A DNA stretch of 64,000 nt from Pimelobacter simplex (GTDB taxonomy: Bacteria > Actinomycetota > Actinomycetes > Propionibacteriales > Nocardioidaceae), in contig NZ_FOUK01000003.1 of assembly GCF_900114845.1 (NCBI RefSeq), forward strand, positions 620,001 through 684,000. Reading direction: 5' to 3'. The translations under genes and the position numbers were made by a program. Below, one piece after another: positions 16,716 to 25,016 of this stretch. Under the pieces are notes generated by a model that was given only the letters and a program-made list of their open reading frames with translations, made no database searches and was not told the origin of the DNA. How positions within the stretch are numbered: the stretch's first letter is position 1; every line of letters starts with the position of its first letter.

Positions 16716-16741
16716 GGATAGTGCGCGACCTCGGCCGGATA
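16716..16741 (+). promoter_or_regulatory. GGATA direct repeats, candidate XylS-type activator site
   Basis: GGATA occurs at 16716-16720 and 16737-16741, 21 bp apart on the same strand, 35 bp upstream of the flavin reductase start. XylS/BenR-type AraC proteins are known to bind pairs of TGCA-N6-GGNTA boxes with 21-bp spacing. The GGNTA half is present here; the TGCA half is not. A similar triple is at 25898-25943. The binding regulator is inferred to be one of the two nearby AraC proteins. Confidence 0.5.
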
Positions 16742-16775
16742 GCAGCGCGGCCCGCCGGTGCGCACGATCACCGCC

Positions 16776-17255
16776 ATGACCTGTGTGACTCCGACCACAG
16801 CCGAGGTGAGCCCGGCGATGCTCCGCGAGCAGCTGGCGCGCTGGCCCACCGGCGTGGCCGTCGTGACCGCGACCGGGCGCGACGGCCGGCCGATCGGCAA
16901 GACCGTCAACAGCTTCCACGCGACCTCGCTGGCGCCGCCGCTCGTCGGCTGGTGCATCGACCACCGCTCCAGCCAGGTCGACGACTGGCTCGCCGCCCCC
17001 GGGTACGTCGTCCACGTGGTGGCCGCGCACCAGGGCCCGCTGATGCGGCACTTCGCGACCCCCTCGGCCGACCGCTTCGCCGGCGTGGCGTGGCAGCCCG
17101 GCCTCGACGGCATGCCGGTCCTCGACGAGCCCGTGGCACTGCGCCTGGAGTGCCGTGCCGCGCACCGGTTCGCGGCCGGCGACCACACGTACCTGGTCGG
17201 CGAGGTCGTCATCCTCACCGCGGCGGACGCCGTCCCCCTCTGCCTGCAGCGCTGA
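16776..17255 (+). CDS. flavin reductase (monooxygenase partner)
   Basis: The 159-residue protein has the flavin-reductase-like FMN-binding domain: WPTGVAVVTATGRDGRPIGKTVNSF, given as WPTGVAVVTATG and GKTVNSF, then LAPPLVGWCID and HTYLVGEVV. The family uses NAD(P)H to make free FMNH2 for a partner oxygenase. The partner is plainly the LLM-class enzyme starting 30 bp downstream at 17286. ATG 16776 is chosen over an upstream GTG-like start because the fold begins there. It is divergent from an AraC regulator and has a candidate activator site upstream. Confidence 0.85.
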   Translation: MTCVTPTTAEVSPAMLREQLARWPTGVAVVTATGRDGRPIGKTVNSFHATSLAPPLVGWCIDHRSSQVDDWLAAPGYVVHVVAAHQGPLMRHFATPSADRFAGVAWQPGLDGMPVLDEPVALRLECRAAHRFAAGDHTYLVGEVVILTAADAVPLCLQR

Positions 17256-17285
17256 AGTCCCCACCACCCGAAGGAGAACCCCCGC

Positions 17286-18401
17286 ATGACCATCCCCATC
17301 GTCGAGGCCGACCACTTCCGCCTCGGACTCTTCTCGTCGAACTGCTCCGGCGGCCTCGCGGTCACCACCATCCCCGAGCGCTGGTCGGCGTCGTGGGAGG
17401 ACAACCTCGCCCTGGCCCGGCTGGCCGACGAGGTCGGCATCGACTTCATGCTGCCGATCGCCCGCTGGATCGGGTACGGCGGCACGACCAACTTCCACGA
17501 GAGCGTGCTCGAGCCGATCCCCTGGGCGACCGCGATCCTGGCCCACACCGAGCGGCTCACCGCGTTCGCGACGGTCCACACCGCGTTCAACCACCCCGTC
17601 GTGACCGCCAAGCAGCTCGCCACCATCGACCAGATGGCGCCGGGCCGGGTGGGCGTCAACGTCGTGGCCGGCTGGAACCAGCCCGAGTACGAGGCGATGG
17701 GCGTCGACCTGCCGCAGGACCACGACTCCCGCTACGCGCTGGCCCAGGAGTGGGTCGACGCGCTCGGCACGCTGTGGTCGCGCGAGGGCCGCTACGACCT
17801 GCCCGGCCGGTTCTGGGACCTCAAGGGGGTCGAGGCCGAGCCCAAGCCCGCGGCCGGCCGGCTGCCGATCCTCAACGCCGGGTCGAGCACCCAGGGCCGC
17901 GCGTACGCCGCCCGCAACGCCGACTTCGTCTTCACCATCGTCGGCGGCCCCGAGGACGGCGCCGACGTCGTCACCCAGGTGCGCGCCGAGGCGAGCGTCC
18001 AGGGCCGCACGTCGGGCGTCCTGACGCCGACGCACGTCGTGTGCCGTCCCACCCGCGCCGAGGCCGAGGAGTTCCTGCACTACTACGCGGTCGAGAACGC
18101 CGACTGGGACGCGGTCGACAACCTGATGCGCCTGCAGGGCCTGCACGCGCAGTCGTTCACCCCGGAGATGCTGGCCGGCTTCCGCAGCCGGTTCGCCGCC
18201 GGGCACGGCACCTGCCCGCTGATCGGCACGCCGGACGACGTCGCCGACGAGATCGAGCGCTTCGCCAAGGCCGGCTTCGGCGGCATCACGATGGCGTTCG
18301 TGGACTACGTCGGGGAGCTCGACTACTTCGCCCAGGAGGTCATGCCGCGCCTGGTCGACAAGGGCCTGCGCCCCGAGCTCGCGCACGAGAAGACGACCTA
18401 G
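17286..18401 (+). CDS. LLM-class FMNH2-dependent monooxygenase
   Basis: This 371-residue TIM-barrel monooxygenase has FSSNCSGGLAVT at the start, LPIARWIGYGGTTNFHES, GRVGVNVVAGWNQPEYEAMG and CPLIGTPDDVADEIERFAKAGFGG (quoted in parts as CPLIGTPDDVADEIERF). It resembles the RutA/SfnG/alkanesulfonate-monooxygenase side of the luciferase-like superfamily, which cleaves C-N or C-S bonds or opens N-heterocycles with FMNH2 and O2. Its FMNH2 donor is the preceding flavin reductase. A strong aaggag precedes ATG 17286. The 3' end overlaps the convergent AraC gene by four bases. The exact substrate is unknown. Confidence 0.85.
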   Translation: MTIPIVEADHFRLGLFSSNCSGGLAVTTIPERWSASWEDNLALARLADEVGIDFMLPIARWIGYGGTTNFHESVLEPIPWATAILAHTERLTAFATVHTAFNHPVVTAKQLATIDQMAPGRVGVNVVAGWNQPEYEAMGVDLPQDHDSRYALAQEWVDALGTLWSREGRYDLPGRFWDLKGVEAEPKPAAGRLPILNAGSSTQGRAYAARNADFVFTIVGGPEDGADVVTQVRAEASVQGRTSGVLTPTHVVCRPTRAEAEEFLHYYAVENADWDAVDNLMRLQGLHAQSFTPEMLAGFRSRFAAGHGTCPLIGTPDDVADEIERFAKAGFGGITMAFVDYVGELDYFAQEVMPRLVDKGLRPELAHEKTT

Positions 18402-19360
18402 CCGGCAAGGGTCTGGGACGGGAGCTCCTGGTACATCGCGCGGTAGGACTGCGAGAACCGCCCGAGGTGGAAGAAGCCCCACCGCGCGGCGATGTCGGTC
18501 ACCGACGTGTGCACCGGGTCGGCCTCGACCAGGTCGCGCCGGGCCCGCTCCATGCGGGTCCGGCGCAGCTGCTCGAGCGGGCTGGAGCCCAGCTCGCGCT
18601 GGAACGCCTCTTGGAGCGTGCGCGCCGAGACGCCGGCCTCGCCGGCCAGCTCGGCCAGCCGCCAGGCCCGCTCGGGCTCGGCGTCGATCAGGCCCATCAC
18701 GGTGCGGACCACGCGGGAGCCGGCGGCCGGCTCGCGGGGCGCCTCGTTGCTGGAGTTGGGCTGCGCGGCGAGCAGGCCCGAGATCAGCGTCTGCTCGAAG
18801 TGGGTCGCGGCCAGCGGCGAGCGGAAGAGAGCTCCCCCGGCCTCGATGTCGTCGAGCGCGAGGTGGACCAGGCGCAGCCAGGCCCGCAGGGACGGCGTCT
18901 CGAGGTACATGGAGGGGTCGAAGACCACCGGCCGCGGGTCGTCGGCACCGCCGGCGAGCTCCTCGACCGCCTGGCGGCGCAGGTAGACGAGGAGCTGCTC
19001 GCAGCCGTCGCTCCAGACCATGTCGACCGGCTCGGTCGGCGAGCCGAGCGACCCGCGGACCCGGTCGGAGGCGACGACCCGGTCGCCGACCTTGACCCGC
19101 GCCGAGCCCGAGATCGGCACCTGGACCAGGAAGAAGTCGTCGAACCGACCCGGCGTGATCCGCACCTCGTCGCCGTAGCGCAGGTAGTTGAGGGTCACGT
19201 CGGGCCCGATCGCCGCGGCGTTGTGGAGCATGTCGAGCCGCCCCGTACGACGGGTCAGCTCGAGGCGGTGGGGGCAGAACCGGCGCGCGACCTCGTCCCG
19301 CGCCTGCTCCGGGTCGGCGGTCGCGATCTGCGGGTGGCGGGAGAGAAGAGTCGTGGGCAT
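18398..19360 (-). CDS. AraC/XylS-family regulator (paralogue)
   Basis: The 320-residue protein has the same architecture as the regulator at 15648: an effector domain with LDMLHNAAAIGPDVTLNYLRYG, a Q-V-P-I-S-G strand and a C-terminal double HTH (WRLAELAGEAGVSARTLQEA, then FSQSYRAMYQELPSQTL). I chose ATG 19360 because cacaggag lies just before it; an upstream ATG at 19390 lacks one. Two paralogues flanking one flavin-monooxygenase pair suggest separate inducers or duplicated control. Confidence 0.85.
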   Translation of the reverse strand: MPTTLLSRHPQIATADPEQARDEVARRFCPHRLELTRRTGRLDMLHNAAAIGPDVTLNYLRYGDEVRITPGRFDDFFLVQVPISGSARVKVGDRVVASDRVRGSLGSPTEPVDMVWSDGCEQLLVYLRRQAVEELAGGADDPRPVVFDPSMYLETPSLRAWLRLVHLALDDIEAGGALFRSPLAATHFEQTLISGLLAAQPNSSNEAPREPAAGSRVVRTVMGLIDAEPERAWRLAELAGEAGVSARTLQEAFQRELGSSPLEQLRRTRMERARRDLVEADPVHTSVTDIAARWGFFHLGRFSQSYRAMYQELPSQTLAG

Positions 19361-19454
19361 CGGAACACTCCTGTGAGTTGCTGCCCCCATTGGCGCACCT
19401 GGACCCGTGACATGTCAACGGATCCACGCTCGTCCGTGGGCGCGAATGCGCCGA

Positions 19455-19886
19455 TCAGGACGCGGGTCGGACCAGCCGCTCGTCGGGGATCACCGCGACG
19501 CCCATGATCTCGATGAGCGCCTCGGGCTGCCACAGGCCGGTCGTGCCGATGCCGGCCATCGCCGGGTAGACCGGGCCGGCCAGCTCGCGCCAGACCCGGC
19601 CGATCTCGCGGCCGTGGGCCTGGTAGTCGGGGATGTCGGTGAGGAAGATCGTGATGCTCACCAGGTCCTCGGGCACGCCGCCGGCCTCGCGCACCGTCGC
19701 GAGCACGTTGCCGAAGGCCTGCCGGAACTGCTCGACGATGCCGCCCGGCACGATCCGCATCTCCTTGTCGAGCGCGGTCTGCCCGCCCAGGTAGAGCGTG
19801 TTGCCGCTCAGCGTGCCGTGCGAGAAGCCGCTCGGGACGGGCAGGGCGGCCGGGTTGACGGCCAGGGGCGTGAGATCGATGGACAT
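19455..19886 (-). CDS. Rid (RidA/YjgF-like) family protein
   Basis: The 143-residue protein has the YjgF fold: NTLYLGGQTALD, FGNVLATVREAGGVPEDLVSITIFLTD (shown in part) and a final IEIMGVAVI strand. Classical RidA hydrolyses enamine/imine intermediates using an Arg just before an L-P pair near the C-terminus. Here the aligned segment is GTTGLWQPEALIEI, with Gly in place of that Arg. So it belongs to a divergent Rid group and may act on a ring-derived intermediate. It is divergent from the FAH operon, which suggests a pathway role. GTG 19895 is an alternative start. Confidence 0.82.
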   Translation of the reverse strand: MSIDLTPLAVNPAALPVPSGFSHGTLSGNTLYLGGQTALDKEMRIVPGGIVEQFRQAFGNVLATVREAGGVPEDLVSITIFLTDIPDYQAHGREIGRVWRELAGPVYPAMAGIGTTGLWQPEALIEIMGVAVIPDERLVRPAS

Positions 19887-19907
19887 GATCGCCACCGTAG
19901 CAATCTA

Positions 19908-19940
19908 TTGACATCACGGCAACGAACGTGTGCAGAATGC
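19908..19940 (+). promoter_or_regulatory. candidate promoter of the FAH operon
   Basis: TTGACA at 19908-19913 is a perfect -35 box. The best -10 candidates (TGCAGA at 17-nt spacing or CAGAAT at 19-nt spacing) fall at 19931-19938. A short inverted repeat, TGCA-GAA-TGCA, at 19931-19941 covers the -10 region and may be an operator. The start at 19979 follows with an aaggagg ribosome site. Confidence 0.45.
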
Positions 19941-19978
19941 AATATCGAACGATCCCGACGATGCACGAAGGAGGACCG

Positions 19979-20857
19979 ATGCGGCTCGCGACGGTCACCA
20001 CCCCCGGCGGTACGACGGCCGCGCTGCTCGGTGAGCACGGCTGGCGCGCGCTGCCGGCCCCCGACCTGTCGGCCCTGCTCGCCGCGGCCGAGGCCGACGG
20101 CGGCTGGGACCCCGCGCGGGTCGCCGCCCAGGCCGACGAGCTCGACCGGGACCTGCCCGGCGCCGTCCCCGTGCTGGCGCTGCCGCGCCCCGGGAAGGTG
20201 ATCTGCTGCGGGCTCAACTACGGCGAGCACATCCAGGAGACCGGCCGCGACCTGCCGACGCACCCGACGCTCTTCGCGAAGTTCGCCGACACCCTGACCG
20301 GCCCCGACGACGACCTCGCCCTCGCCGACGGCGTCCAGTGGGACTGGGAGGCCGAGCTCGCCGTCGTCGTCGGCCGCACCCTGCGCCGCGCCGGGCGCGA
20401 CGAGGCCCGCGCCGCGATCGCCGGCTACACCGTCGCGAACGACCTCTCGGCGCGCGACTGGCAGTACCGCACCCTGCAGTGGCTGCAGGGCAAGGCCTGG
20501 GACGCGACCACCCCGGTGGGTCCGGTCGTCGTCACCCCCGACGAGGTCGATCCGTTCGCCGGCGTCGACGTCGTCTGCCGGGTCAACGGCGAGGAGGTCC
20601 AGCGCGACAGCACTCGGACGCTCGTCTTCGACTGCGCCGACCTGCTCGCCTACGTCTCCACCTTCGCCACCCTGCGCCCCGGCGACCTGGTGCTGACCGG
20701 CACCCCCGGCGGCGTCGGTGTCGCCCGTGACCCGAAGCGCTTCCTCGCCGACGGCGACGTCCTCGAGACCGAGGTCGCCGGCATCGGCACGCTGCGCAAC
20801 ACCGTCCGTCTCACCCCTCTCACCACCCTCTCCCAGGAGCACCCTCATGGAGCCTGA
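19979..20857 (+). CDS. fumarylacetoacetate-hydrolase (FAH) family protein
   Basis: The 292-residue protein has KVICCGLNYGEHIQETG, the metal-binding DWEAELAVVVG and VANDLSARDWQYRTLQW, and LVLTGTPGGVGVARDP. This is the bacterial FAH/HpcE-type fold, which uses Mg or Mn to hydrolyse C-C bonds of diketo acids (fumarylpyruvate, acylpyruvates) or to decarboxylate or isomerise ring-cleavage products. A strong aaggagg precedes ATG 19979. It is the first gene of the operon 19979-24989 and overlaps the cupin gene by 11 bp. A lower-pathway role on a ring-opened product is inferred. Confidence 0.87.
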   Translation: MRLATVTTPGGTTAALLGEHGWRALPAPDLSALLAAAEADGGWDPARVAAQADELDRDLPGAVPVLALPRPGKVICCGLNYGEHIQETGRDLPTHPTLFAKFADTLTGPDDDLALADGVQWDWEAELAVVVGRTLRRAGRDEARAAIAGYTVANDLSARDWQYRTLQWLQGKAWDATTPVGPVVVTPDEVDPFAGVDVVCRVNGEEVQRDSTRTLVFDCADLLAYVSTFATLRPGDLVLTGTPGGVGVARDPKRFLADGDVLETEVAGIGTLRNTVRLTPLTTLSQEHPHGA

Positions 20858-21332
20858 CCTCAGCAAGTACGAGCTGATCGGGGACAACTCGGTCTACGCC
20901 AACGAGAGCGGCATCGTGGTGCCGGTCGTGACCCGGGCCGGCTTCGAGCCCGACCTGACCGGCCAGAGCGAGGGCGCCACCCGGGTCTCCGGCGTGAGCA
21001 TCCAGCACACGCCCGCGACGCGGATCTGGTTCGGCAAGGTGCACAACCTCGCCGGCTACCGCTCGGTCCCCCACCACCACGGCGAGGCCGAGACCGGCGG
21101 CTACGTGCTGTCCGGCCGGGCCAGGATCTACTTCGGCGAGAAGTTCGAGGACTACATCGACATGTCCGAGGGCGACTGGGTGTTCGTGCCGCCGTTCATG
21201 CCCCACGTCGAATGCAACCTCGACCGCAACAACCCGCTCACCTGGATGACCACCCGCACCCCCGAGAACATCGTCGTCAACCTCGCCCAGGTCACCGACG
21301 GCGAGCTGCCCGACTGGACGGACCGGCCGTGA
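20847..21332 (+). CDS. cupin-domain protein
   Basis: The 161-residue single cupin has a complete motif 1, PHHHGEAETGGYVLSG, and motif 2, GDWVFVPPFMPHVECN. The His, His, Glu and His metal ligands are all present. Fe or Mn binding and a dioxygenase or isomerase activity are therefore possible. It is too short to be a typical bicupin gentisate dioxygenase (about 350 residues). The start at ATG 20847 overlaps FAH, and its stop overlaps the TesB GTG (GTGA). It probably acts on, or binds, an intermediate of the same pathway. Confidence 0.82.
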   Translation: MEPDLSKYELIGDNSVYANESGIVVPVVTRAGFEPDLTGQSEGATRVSGVSIQHTPATRIWFGKVHNLAGYRSVPHHHGEAETGGYVLSGRARIYFGEKFEDYIDMSEGDWVFVPPFMPHVECNLDRNNPLTWMTTRTPENIVVNLAQVTDGELPDWTDRP

Positions 21333-22234
21333 ACCCCACCTCGCAGATCTTCACCGACGCCGTCACCCTGAAGGAGTGCCCGGCCGAGGTCTTCGACCAC
21401 GCCTTCACCGCGACCACCCAGCCCTGCCCGTGGCCCAAGGCCTACGGCGGCGACATGGTCGCCCAGGCGCTGGTCGCCGCGTCGCGCACCGTCGGTGACG
21501 GCAAGAGCATGCACTCGATGCACTCCTACTTCATGCGGCCCGTCGACATCGGCGCCGAGGTCCGCTACGAGGTCGAGGCGCTGCGTGACGGGCGCGGTTA
21601 CAGCACCCGCCAGGTGCGCGGCTTCCAGAACGGCAAGCCCGTCTACGTCTGCCTCGCCAGCTTCGCCGCCGGCGAGCCGAGCGGCTCGTTCCAGGCAGAG
21701 ATGCCGGCCGGCCTGCCCGGCCCCGACACGCTGCCGACCTCGGCGGCGTACCTCGCCGACCGCTCCGGCGGCACGATGACCGACGTCTCCAAGGACTACT
21801 GGCAGCACGGGCGCAGCTTCGACATGCGGCACGTGCCCGGCCCGGTCTACCTCACCGTCGAGGGCGAGCGGACGCCGCACCAGGCCATCTGGGTGCGCCC
21901 GTACGACGCGCTGCGCGACGTCGAGGGGCTGACCGCCGAGCAGCGCGATGCCGCCGCACTGGCCTACGTCTGCGACTACACGATCCTCGAGCCCGCACTG
22001 CGGGTGCTCGGCCTGGCCTGGGCCGACGAGGGCCTGGTCACCGCGAGCCTCGACCACGCGATGTGGTTCCACCGCCCGGTGCGGATGGACGACTGGCTGC
22101 TCTACGCCCAGGAGGCGGTCTCCGTCGACGACGGCCGCGGCATGGCGGTGGGCCGCTTCTTCACCCCCGACGGCGTCCTCGTGGCGTCCGTCGTCCAGGA
22201 GGGCATGATCCGCGCGGGAGGACGGTCGTCATGA
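21329..22234 (+). CDS. acyl-CoA thioesterase II (TesB-like)
   Basis: This 301-residue double-hotdog thioesterase has WPKAYGGDMVAQALVAA, MHSMHSYFMRPVD, the Asp-containing SLDHAMWFHRPVRMDDWLLY and a final SVVQEGMIR carrying the Gln of the TesB catalytic set. The family cleaves acyl-CoA to acid and CoA. In an operon with an aryl-CoA hydroxylase it may release CoA from end products or dead-end aryl-CoAs. It starts at GTG 21329 inside the cupin stop and overlaps the next ATG by four bases. Confidence 0.87.
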   Translation: MNPTSQIFTDAVTLKECPAEVFDHAFTATTQPCPWPKAYGGDMVAQALVAASRTVGDGKSMHSMHSYFMRPVDIGAEVRYEVEALRDGRGYSTRQVRGFQNGKPVYVCLASFAAGEPSGSFQAEMPAGLPGPDTLPTSAAYLADRSGGTMTDVSKDYWQHGRSFDMRHVPGPVYLTVEGERTPHQAIWVRPYDALRDVEGLTAEQRDAAALAYVCDYTILEPALRVLGLAWADEGLVTASLDHAMWFHRPVRMDDWLLYAQEAVSVDDGRGMAVGRFFTPDGVLVASVVQEGMIRAGGRSS

Positions 22235-24588
22235 GGATCGCTATCGCCGGTGGCGGCCCGGGCGGGCTCTACTTCGCCGCGCTGATGAAGCAGCTCGACC
22301 CGGCCCACGAGGTCACCGTCTGGGAGCGCAACGCCCCCGAGGACACGTTCGGCTTCGGCGTCGTCTTCTCCGACGAGACGCTCGGCAGCATCGAGGGTGC
22401 CGACCAGGTCGTGCACGACCGCATGGAGTCGCGGTTCGCGCGCTGGACCGACATCGACGTCGACGTCGACGGCCGCTCGTACACGATCGGCGGCCAGGGC
22501 TTCGCCGCGATGAGCCGCAAGGAGCTGCTGCAGATCCTGCAGGAGCGCGTCGCCGAGCTCGACGTCACCGTGCACTACCGGACCGAGGCGCCCGACGTCG
22601 ACGAGCTCCGCGCGTCGTACGACCTGGTGCTGGCGGCCGACGGGCTCAACTCGTCGATCCGCACCAAGCACGCCGACGTGTTCGGGCCCTCGCTCGACCG
22701 CCGGCACAACAAGTACATCTGGCTGGGCACCGACCTGGTGTTCGAGGCGTTCCAGTTCTTCGTCAAGCAGACGGAGTGGGGCACCATGCAGATCCACGGC
22801 TACCCCTACTCCGCCGAGGGCTCGACGTTCATCGTCGAGATGCACGAGGACGTGTGGCGCCGGGCCGGCTTCGACGCGACCGAGCACGAGGTGTTCCCCC
22901 CGGGCGTGTCCGACGAGCACGCGGTGGCGAAGGTCAAGGAGATCTTCGCGCGCGAGCTGCAGGGCCACGAGGTGCTCACGAACAACTCGAAGTGGCTGAG
23001 CTTCCACACCGTGCGCAACGAGCGCTGGCACCACGACAACGTCGTCCTGCTGGGCGATGCCGCCCACACGGCGCACTTCTCGATCGGTTCCGGCACCAAG
23101 CTCGCCATGGAGGACGCGCTCGCGCTCGCCGCCTGCCTGCACGAGCACCCGACCGTCCCGGCGGCGCTCGAGGCCTACCAGACCGAGCGCAAGCCGGTCG
23201 TCGAGTCGACCCAGCGCGCGGCCCAGGCCTCGCTGGAGTGGTTCGAGAACATCGGCATGTACGCCGACCAGGACCCCACGGCGTTCGTCTTCAACCTGCT
23301 CACCCGCTCGCGCCGGATCACCTTCGACAACCTCAAGGACCGCGACCCCGGCTTCGCCGGCGTGGTCGAGGACGCCTTCGCCCGCACCTACGGCGACGGC
23401 TCGCCCGGGCCGGCCATGTTCCAGCCGACCCGGATCGGCCCGCTCGAGCTGGCCAACCGCATCGTCCTCTCCCCCATGGACATGTACTCGGCGGTCGACG
23501 GGATGCCTAGCGACTTCCACCTCGTGCACCTGGGCAGCAAGGCGATGGGTGGCGCCGGCCTGGTGATGACCGAGATGACCTGCGTGTCCCCCGAGGGCCG
23601 GATCACGCCCGGCTGCCCGGGGCTGTGGAACGACGAGCAGCGCGACGGCTGGGCCCGGATCACCTCCTTCGTGCACGAGCGCTCGAGGGGCAAGATCGGC
23701 GTCCAGATCGGCCACTCCGGCCGCAAGGGCTCGACCAAGCTGATGTGGGAGGGCATGGACGAGCCCCTCGACGACGGCAACTGGGAGGTCCTCGGGCCCT
23801 CACCGCTCCCCTACGGTCCGACCTGCCACGTCCCGCGCGAGGCGACCCGGGCCGACCTCGACCAGGTGGTCGCCGACTTCGTCGCCACCGCGCGGCGCGC
23901 GGTCGAGGCGGGCTTCGACCTGATCGAGGTGCACGCCGCCCACGGCTACCTGCTGTCGTCGTTCCTGTCCCCGGTCTCCAACCGGCGCACCGACGACTAC
24001 GGCGGCTCGCTGGCCAACCGGCTGCGGTTCCCGCTCGAGGTGTTCGACGCCGTGCGCGCCGTCGTCCCGGAGTCGATCCCGGTCACCGTCCGCATCTCCG
24101 CGCACGACTGGCTGCCCGACGGCAACACCGACGACGACGCGGTCGAGATCGCCCGCGCGTTCATCGAGCACGGCGCCGCCGCGATCGACGTGTCGTCCGG
24201 GCAGGTGAGCAAGGACGAGAAGCCGGCGTTCGGGCGGTCCTACCAGACCCCCTTCGCCGACCGGATCCGGCACGAGGTCGCCGCCCCTGCCGGGGTCGCG
24301 GTGATCGCGGTGGGCGCCATCTCGTCCTACGACGACGTGAACTCGATCCTGCTCGCCGGGCGCGCCGACCTGTGCGCCCTGGGCCGCACGCACCTCTACG
24401 ACCCGAGCTGGACGCTCCACGCGGCCGCCGAGCAGGACTACCGCGGACCCGGCGCCACCTGGCCGGTGCCGTGGCAGGCCGGGCGCCGCAAGCCCCCCAC
24501 CTCGCGCACCGACAAGATCCCGCCCCGCCTCTCGCTGCTGCGCGACGGCGACGGCGACGGCCTGGTCCACGTGCGGTGGACGCCGTGA
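22231..24588 (+). CDS. fused aryl-CoA monooxygenase / old-yellow-enzyme reductase
   Basis: The 785-residue fusion has an N-terminal FAD monooxygenase (residues 1 to about 385) with GGGPGGLY at 7-14, LVLAADGLNSSIR and LLGDAAHTAHFSIGSGTKLAM. The C-terminal old-yellow-enzyme domain (about 395-785) has IGPLELANRIVLSPMDMYS, VQIGHSGRKGS, VHAAHGYLLSSFLSP and RRTDDYGGSLANR. This is the architecture of 2-aminobenzoyl-CoA monooxygenase/reductase and of the salicylyl-CoA 5-hydroxylase type, which hydroxylate an ortho-substituted benzoyl-CoA and, in the former, also reduce the ring. A nearby Rid protein and ferredoxin oxidoreductase favour an amino-substituted aryl-CoA. Substrate choice is inference. Confidence 0.88.
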   Translation: MRIAIAGGGPGGLYFAALMKQLDPAHEVTVWERNAPEDTFGFGVVFSDETLGSIEGADQVVHDRMESRFARWTDIDVDVDGRSYTIGGQGFAAMSRKELLQILQERVAELDVTVHYRTEAPDVDELRASYDLVLAADGLNSSIRTKHADVFGPSLDRRHNKYIWLGTDLVFEAFQFFVKQTEWGTMQIHGYPYSAEGSTFIVEMHEDVWRRAGFDATEHEVFPPGVSDEHAVAKVKEIFARELQGHEVLTNNSKWLSFHTVRNERWHHDNVVLLGDAAHTAHFSIGSGTKLAMEDALALAACLHEHPTVPAALEAYQTERKPVVESTQRAAQASLEWFENIGMYADQDPTAFVFNLLTRSRRITFDNLKDRDPGFAGVVEDAFARTYGDGSPGPAMFQPTRIGPLELANRIVLSPMDMYSAVDGMPSDFHLVHLGSKAMGGAGLVMTEMTCVSPEGRITPGCPGLWNDEQRDGWARITSFVHERSRGKIGVQIGHSGRKGSTKLMWEGMDEPLDDGNWEVLGPSPLPYGPTCHVPREATRADLDQVVADFVATARRAVEAGFDLIEVHAAHGYLLSSFLSPVSNRRTDDYGGSLANRLRFPLEVFDAVRAVVPESIPVTVRISAHDWLPDGNTDDDAVEIARAFIEHGAAAIDVSSGQVSKDEKPAFGRSYQTPFADRIRHEVAAPAGVAVIAVGAISSYDDVNSILLAGRADLCALGRTHLYDPSWTLHAAAEQDYRGPGATWPVPWQAGRRKPPTSRTDKIPPRLSLLRDGDGDGLVHVRWTP

Positions 24589-24989
24589 CCGTGCAGGCCA
24601 CCCACCGGGGCCGGGTCGAGTGGATCGACACCGACTCCGCGGGCATCCACCACAACACGGCGATCGCCCGCTACGTCGAGTCCGCCGAGGCCGCGCTCAT
24701 GCGCGGCCTCGGCCTCGACGCCTACTTCGCGTCGGCACCGCGGGTCCGCTACGAGGTCGACTTCGAGGCGCCGCTGCGCTTCGGCGACGAGGTCACCGCG
24801 ACCGTCCAGGTCGAGCGGGTGGGCACGTCGGCGCTGTCGCTCACGTTCGAGGTGCACGGCGGCCCGGAGGGCACCGCGCCCGTGCGGGTGGCCCGGGGCC
24901 GCTACGTGACGGTCCACATCGACCGGGCCACCGGGACGTCGTCCCCCTGGCCCGACGACTGGCGCGCCGCCCTGGGTGCCGCCGACTAG
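24585..24989 (+). CDS. 4HBT-type acyl-CoA thioesterase
   Basis: This 134-residue single-hotdog protein has the motif VEWIDTDSAGIHHNTAIARYVE. The Asp and the G-I-x-H-x-N pattern match 4-hydroxybenzoyl-CoA thioesterases of the YbgC type. It probably hydrolyses an aryl-CoA or related thioester. It starts at GTG 24585 within the stop of the fused monooxygenase (GTGA) and ends the operon begun at 19979. Two unrelated thioesterases in one operon suggest that CoA recycling is important in the pathway. Confidence 0.83.
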   Translation: MTVQATHRGRVEWIDTDSAGIHHNTAIARYVESAEAALMRGLGLDAYFASAPRVRYEVDFEAPLRFGDEVTATVQVERVGTSALSLTFEVHGGPEGTAPVRVARGRYVTVHIDRATGTSSPWPDDWRAALGAAD

Positions 24990-25016
24990 CCCGGTGGGTC
25001 GGGCACAATGCTCCCG

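Noticed and set aside
20847..21332. Gentisate 1,2-dioxygenase
   Set aside because: It is a single small cupin of 161 residues, whereas gentisate dioxygenases are bicupins of about 350 residues.
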